The notes beneath the pieces were generated by a model. It saw only the letters and a program-made list of their open reading frames with translations, searched no databases and was not told the DNA's origin. The position numbers and the translations under genes are program-made. From an uncultured Eubacteriales bacterium (GTDB taxonomy: Bacteria > Bacillota > Clostridia > Oscillospirales > Acutalibacteraceae): a stretch of 64,000 nucleotides of DNA. The DNA lies in assembly GCA_934457415.1 (NCBI GenBank), contig CAKSHM010000005.1, forward strand, positions 130,865-194,864, read 5' to 3'. Shown here piece after piece: positions 61,648-64,000 of this stretch; positions within the stretch are counted from its first letter, which is position 1, and each line of letters starts with the position of its first letter.

Positions 61648-63684
61648 TTAATCACCTAATTTATAAAGCTTCAAATCACAGACTTCGGCATTTTCCGAAA
61701 TAAATTTAATGCTGTTTGCTCTGAAATCCGGTCTGTTGGATATAAATGTTCTTCCTTCGCCTATTTCTGCGTCCATTACAAGATTGTCCGATTTTTTCTC
61801 GTAATGGAATATTATTTTAAGTGTATATTCTTTGCTTAACTCTCTGACATTAGCTATGGCAAAATCATGGGAGTTTGTATGAATATTTTCACTGGGGATC
61901 TGGTCGCAGCCGGTTCGTTCATCGGGCATTTCAGAAATATATTCGTACAGAGCTTTAACCTCTTCGGTAAAGCTGTTTACATTATCCGTTTCAAGTGTCT
62001 GCACCTTTTGCCGCTTTGTGTTAAGTTCGAATACAAAAGGTTTTTCGCTGCCGGAAATTACCAAACCGACTCTGCCGTTTTTCTGCGGATTTATTCTGCA
62101 CTCCAAATAATACGAGGTAAATCCGTCAAGTTTTAATTCATTGTCTGATTTGACATTTTTGATTTCTGCTGTTTTATCAAGTTCATCGGGGTTCGGAGTC
62201 AGCTCCGGCATCCAACGGATACCGAGTCTGCCGTTTTCATGCTGAATAAGTTCTCGGTGTTGTGTTACGAACGCCCAGCCCGAACCGCCTACCCAACCGG
62301 CTAATATATATCTTCCGTTGCAGTTTGCAACCATAGGTACGCAAAGACCGTCATAAATATCGTCGCCGATGGCTGCGAGGTCCTTAAATTTGTTGTTGTG
62401 TAATCCGCTTTGCCAATAACCTCTGAATCCCATTATAATATACTTATAACCGTTCCATTCAAATATCGAGGGGCATTCGCTGCTGTTTCTGACAGGAGAA
62501 CTGTTATCAAAAACAGGCATATCGGTATTTTCCTTCTTCCATGGACCGTCGATATCGGAAGCCCTCCAGACACCGGCGGCGCCGTAGCCCGCGTACATTA
62601 CAAGTCCTTCATCATTTTCATTGTAAATACTCGGATTTTCGGAACAATGGATCTGCTTTTTGCCCTGCTCAAAGTGTATTCCGTCATCAGATACCATATA
62701 GTTTGAGCCGCCCGGATATAAACCGTTTCTTTTAAGCTCATCATAAGTTACCGCATAAAAGACTCCGTCTTTTTCATAATTTTTTTCAAGCAAACGCGTC
62801 CCAACTTTATCTCTCGGTATAACGCGGTCGGTGTGGAAACCGTGTGAGTAATAATACTTTCCGTTCCAAAAAAACATTGTTCCCGTTCCGAATGATTCCC
62901 ACTGTTTATGTATAGGATAGATTTCACCGTGGTTTTCCCAATGTATAAAATCACGGGTAGTCATATGATATGTTGTATGGGCACCGCCCGCGAAACGGTT
63001 CTTATGATGATGTCTGTCAAGCAGCACTAAGAAATGATAAACACCGTCATGATAAAAGTTTACAATATCTCCGCCCCATGCATTATATCCCCGAGCGGAG
63101 TAAAAAGCTATGCTTTCTTTCTTGGTTTCGGTCTTTTCTTCGCTTTCAAGCGGTTTTACATCGCTGCATATACCGATTTCGGCACCGTCAGATATAAAAA
63201 TCTTTTTATTTTCAGCTTTTATAAAACCGATAGGAAAATTTATGTTTACAATTTCTCCGTTTGATATCCATGCAAAACGAACGCCGTCATATAAAAGATA
63301 GATTTCATTTTCCGTTGCGTTGTAAAGATTGAGAGGCACTCCGAGCGACATACTGCGCACTCTTTTTTCTCCGTATTCCTCGTGAAGTAATATTTCAGCT
63401 TCAATATACGGTGAATTTCCGTTCTCATCGGCGTAAACATTATAATATTCATCTTTCCTATAAGGATCCAATCTTTTTAAGTCCCCGGGAAAATTATAGA
63501 CACCGATTTCTATTTTAATAGCTCCGCTTATTTCGAAAATTGTTTTTCTTTCAGCCTTAGGTGTTTCATTCAGCTTTATTTTTACTATTATCCCGTCATT
63601 TAATGATTTTATATCCGCCGAATGTGAATACTTAAGTTTTTCAGGATAATATTTTGTAAAATGTTCGGTTATTGTATATTGCAT
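61648..63684 (-). CDS. GH32-like glycoside hydrolase, atypical active site
   Basis: 678 residues, no signal peptide. N-terminal beta domain (~1-180), a five-blade propeller domain (~190-490) and a C-terminal beta domain with an IRWMPELTPNPDE linker. Propeller motifs are AWGGDIVNFYHDG (206 Asp as possible nucleophile, where GH32 has WMNDPNG), TTRDFIHWE, and the ECP motif (403-405) giving the acid/base Glu. The RDP transition-state motif seems replaced by ENP (349-351). A cytoplasmic beta-fructosidase-like or related GH43/GH32 enzyme; substrate not clear. One base separates it from the kinase gene. Confidence 0.75.
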   Translation of the reverse strand: MQYTITEHFTKYYPEKLKYSHSADIKSLNDGIIVKIKLNETPKAERKTIFEISGAIKIEIGVYNFPGDLKRLDPYRKDEYYNVYADENGNSPYIEAEILLHEEYGEKRVRSMSLGVPLNLYNATENEIYLLYDGVRFAWISNGEIVNINFPIGFIKAENKKIFISDGAEIGICSDVKPLESEEKTETKKESIAFYSARGYNAWGGDIVNFYHDGVYHFLVLLDRHHHKNRFAGGAHTTYHMTTRDFIHWENHGEIYPIHKQWESFGTGTMFFWNGKYYYSHGFHTDRVIPRDKVGTRLLEKNYEKDGVFYAVTYDELKRNGLYPGGSNYMVSDDGIHFEQGKKQIHCSENPSIYNENDEGLVMYAGYGAAGVWRASDIDGPWKKENTDMPVFDNSSPVRNSSECPSIFEWNGYKYIIMGFRGYWQSGLHNNKFKDLAAIGDDIYDGLCVPMVANCNGRYILAGWVGGSGWAFVTQHRELIQHENGRLGIRWMPELTPNPDELDKTAEIKNVKSDNELKLDGFTSYYLECRINPQKNGRVGLVISGSEKPFVFELNTKRQKVQTLETDNVNSFTEEVKALYEYISEMPDERTGCDQIPSENIHTNSHDFAIANVRELSKEYTLKIIFHYEKKSDNLVMDAEIGEGRTFISNRPDFRANSIKFISENAEVCDLKLYKLGD

Positions 63685-63735
63685 AGAATTCTCCTATGTG
63701 AATAATTAAAGCTTTTTAAACAGCTTTAAAAGATA

Positions 63736-64000
63736 TTATTTTTGTAATTCTCCGCCGAACCTTACAAAGCTGTAATCATCGGTCCAAGCAGGCTTTGATC
63801 TGTCGTCAGCCCAGCCGTATTTATCGGTAAATGTTGAGGGACCCACACTGTATATTTCACCCTGAGGCTTATGGTGCGGACCTAAAAGGTTTCTGTTTCC
63901 CGATAGAAGTGTTATTTTAAGCCCGTTTTCGCCGTCTTTGATATATTCGGATATATCGGCGGCAAATGGAGCAAACATCAAGGTCGCGCACCTTTTACCG
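63736..64000 (-). CDS. C-terminal part of a carbohydrate-active protein, cut by the window edge
   Basis: The frame is open to the end of the window (residues before the first ATG read GKRCATL), so the gene begins outside. The visible end has DGENGLKITLLSGNRNLLGP, HHKPQG and VGPSTF, the jelly-roll/galactose-binding-like C-terminal domain found in large GH2-, GH78- or rhamnosidase-type hydrolases. Same strand as the GH32-like gene, 51 bases upstream, so part of the same glycan-use locus. Confidence 0.65.
   Translation of the reverse strand, partial: GKRCATLMFAPFAADISEYIKDGENGLKITLLSGNRNLLGPHHKPQGEIYSVGPSTFTDKYGWADDRSKPAWTDDYSFVRFGGELQK

Noticed and set aside
1..64000. CRISPR arrays, insertion sequences, prophage or integrative elements
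   Set aside because: No regularly spaced repeats, transposase, integrase with attachment repeats or phage genes seen; the one tyrosine recombinase is in the core spoIIM-xerD context.

Overview
The window looks like a chromosomal stretch of an anaerobic, low-to-moderate-GC Bacillota (class Clostridia, probably an Oscillospiraceae/Ruminococcaceae-type gut organism; the genus cannot be fixed from here). Supporting evidence: Gram-positive gene orders (phoH-ybeY-era-recO-mutS2; nusB-xseAB-ispA-dxs-tlyA-argR-recN; ctsR-mcsA-mcsB-clpC-radA), sporulation genes (spoIIM-like, cwlD, yunB), sigma-A promoters with TTGACA/TATAAT boxes, strong AAGGAGG-type ribosome sites, and two oxygen-sensitive [FeFe]-hydrogenase homologues. 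No phage, insertion sequence, rRNA operon or CRISPR array was seen.

Layout. 1-5647: PhoH (cut by the window edge), ybeY, era, a small yqzL-like gene, recO and mutS2. 5664-9320: an SDR oxidoreductase, a 400-bp intergenic region with a promoter and repeated ACATAAA motifs, spoIIM-like, a tyrosine recombinase that lacks several catalytic residues, a structured intergenic region that may encode an RNA, and an isolated small membrane protein. 9443-14270: a complete branched-chain amino acid ABC transporter (livJHMGF). 14334-18581: ZIP metal transporter, tRNA-Lys, then queA-tgt-yajC and a membrane protein on the minus strand. 18728-21498: asd-dapA-dapB (lysine/diaminopimelate). 21630-31173: the long minus-strand nusB-to-tyrS operon. 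31379-39926: purB, an odd P-type ATPase and a tRNA-modification set (trmO, mnmA, tcdA, a frameshifted cysteine desulfurase, ttcA). 39976-44766: the hydrogenase/phosphatase cluster. 44842-48358: APH-like kinase, LysR regulator, PutP. 48451-55166: CtsR-controlled stress operon with cwlD between clpC and radA. 55322-60280: Cys-rich 40-aa protein, ligA, yunB, tRNA-Leu, phosphohexomutase. 60348-64000: sugar kinase, GH32-like hydrolase and the end of another carbohydrate-active protein.

The most interesting system is the minus-strand cluster 44766-39976. It has two near-duplicate thioredoxin-like [2Fe-2S] proteins, a PAS-containing [FeFe]-hydrogenase of the sensory (HydS, group C) type, a SpoIIE-type PP2C phosphatase whose start overlaps the hydS stop, and a group-B-like [FeFe] hydrogenase. 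This arrangement suggests that H2 or redox state is read by a hydrogenase-derived sensor and passed to a serine/threonine phosphatase. The phosphatase's target and the operon's control cannot be read from the sequence.

Other points worth a second look: a P-type ATPase whose usual TGDGVND loop reads TGESVSD; a XerD-like recombinase with Arg-I, Lys and His-II replaced; a one-base deletion in an A-run that splits a cysteine desulfurase; and three genes whose ribosome-binding sites lie inside strong hairpins (zip, the TIGR04086-like gene, cwlD).
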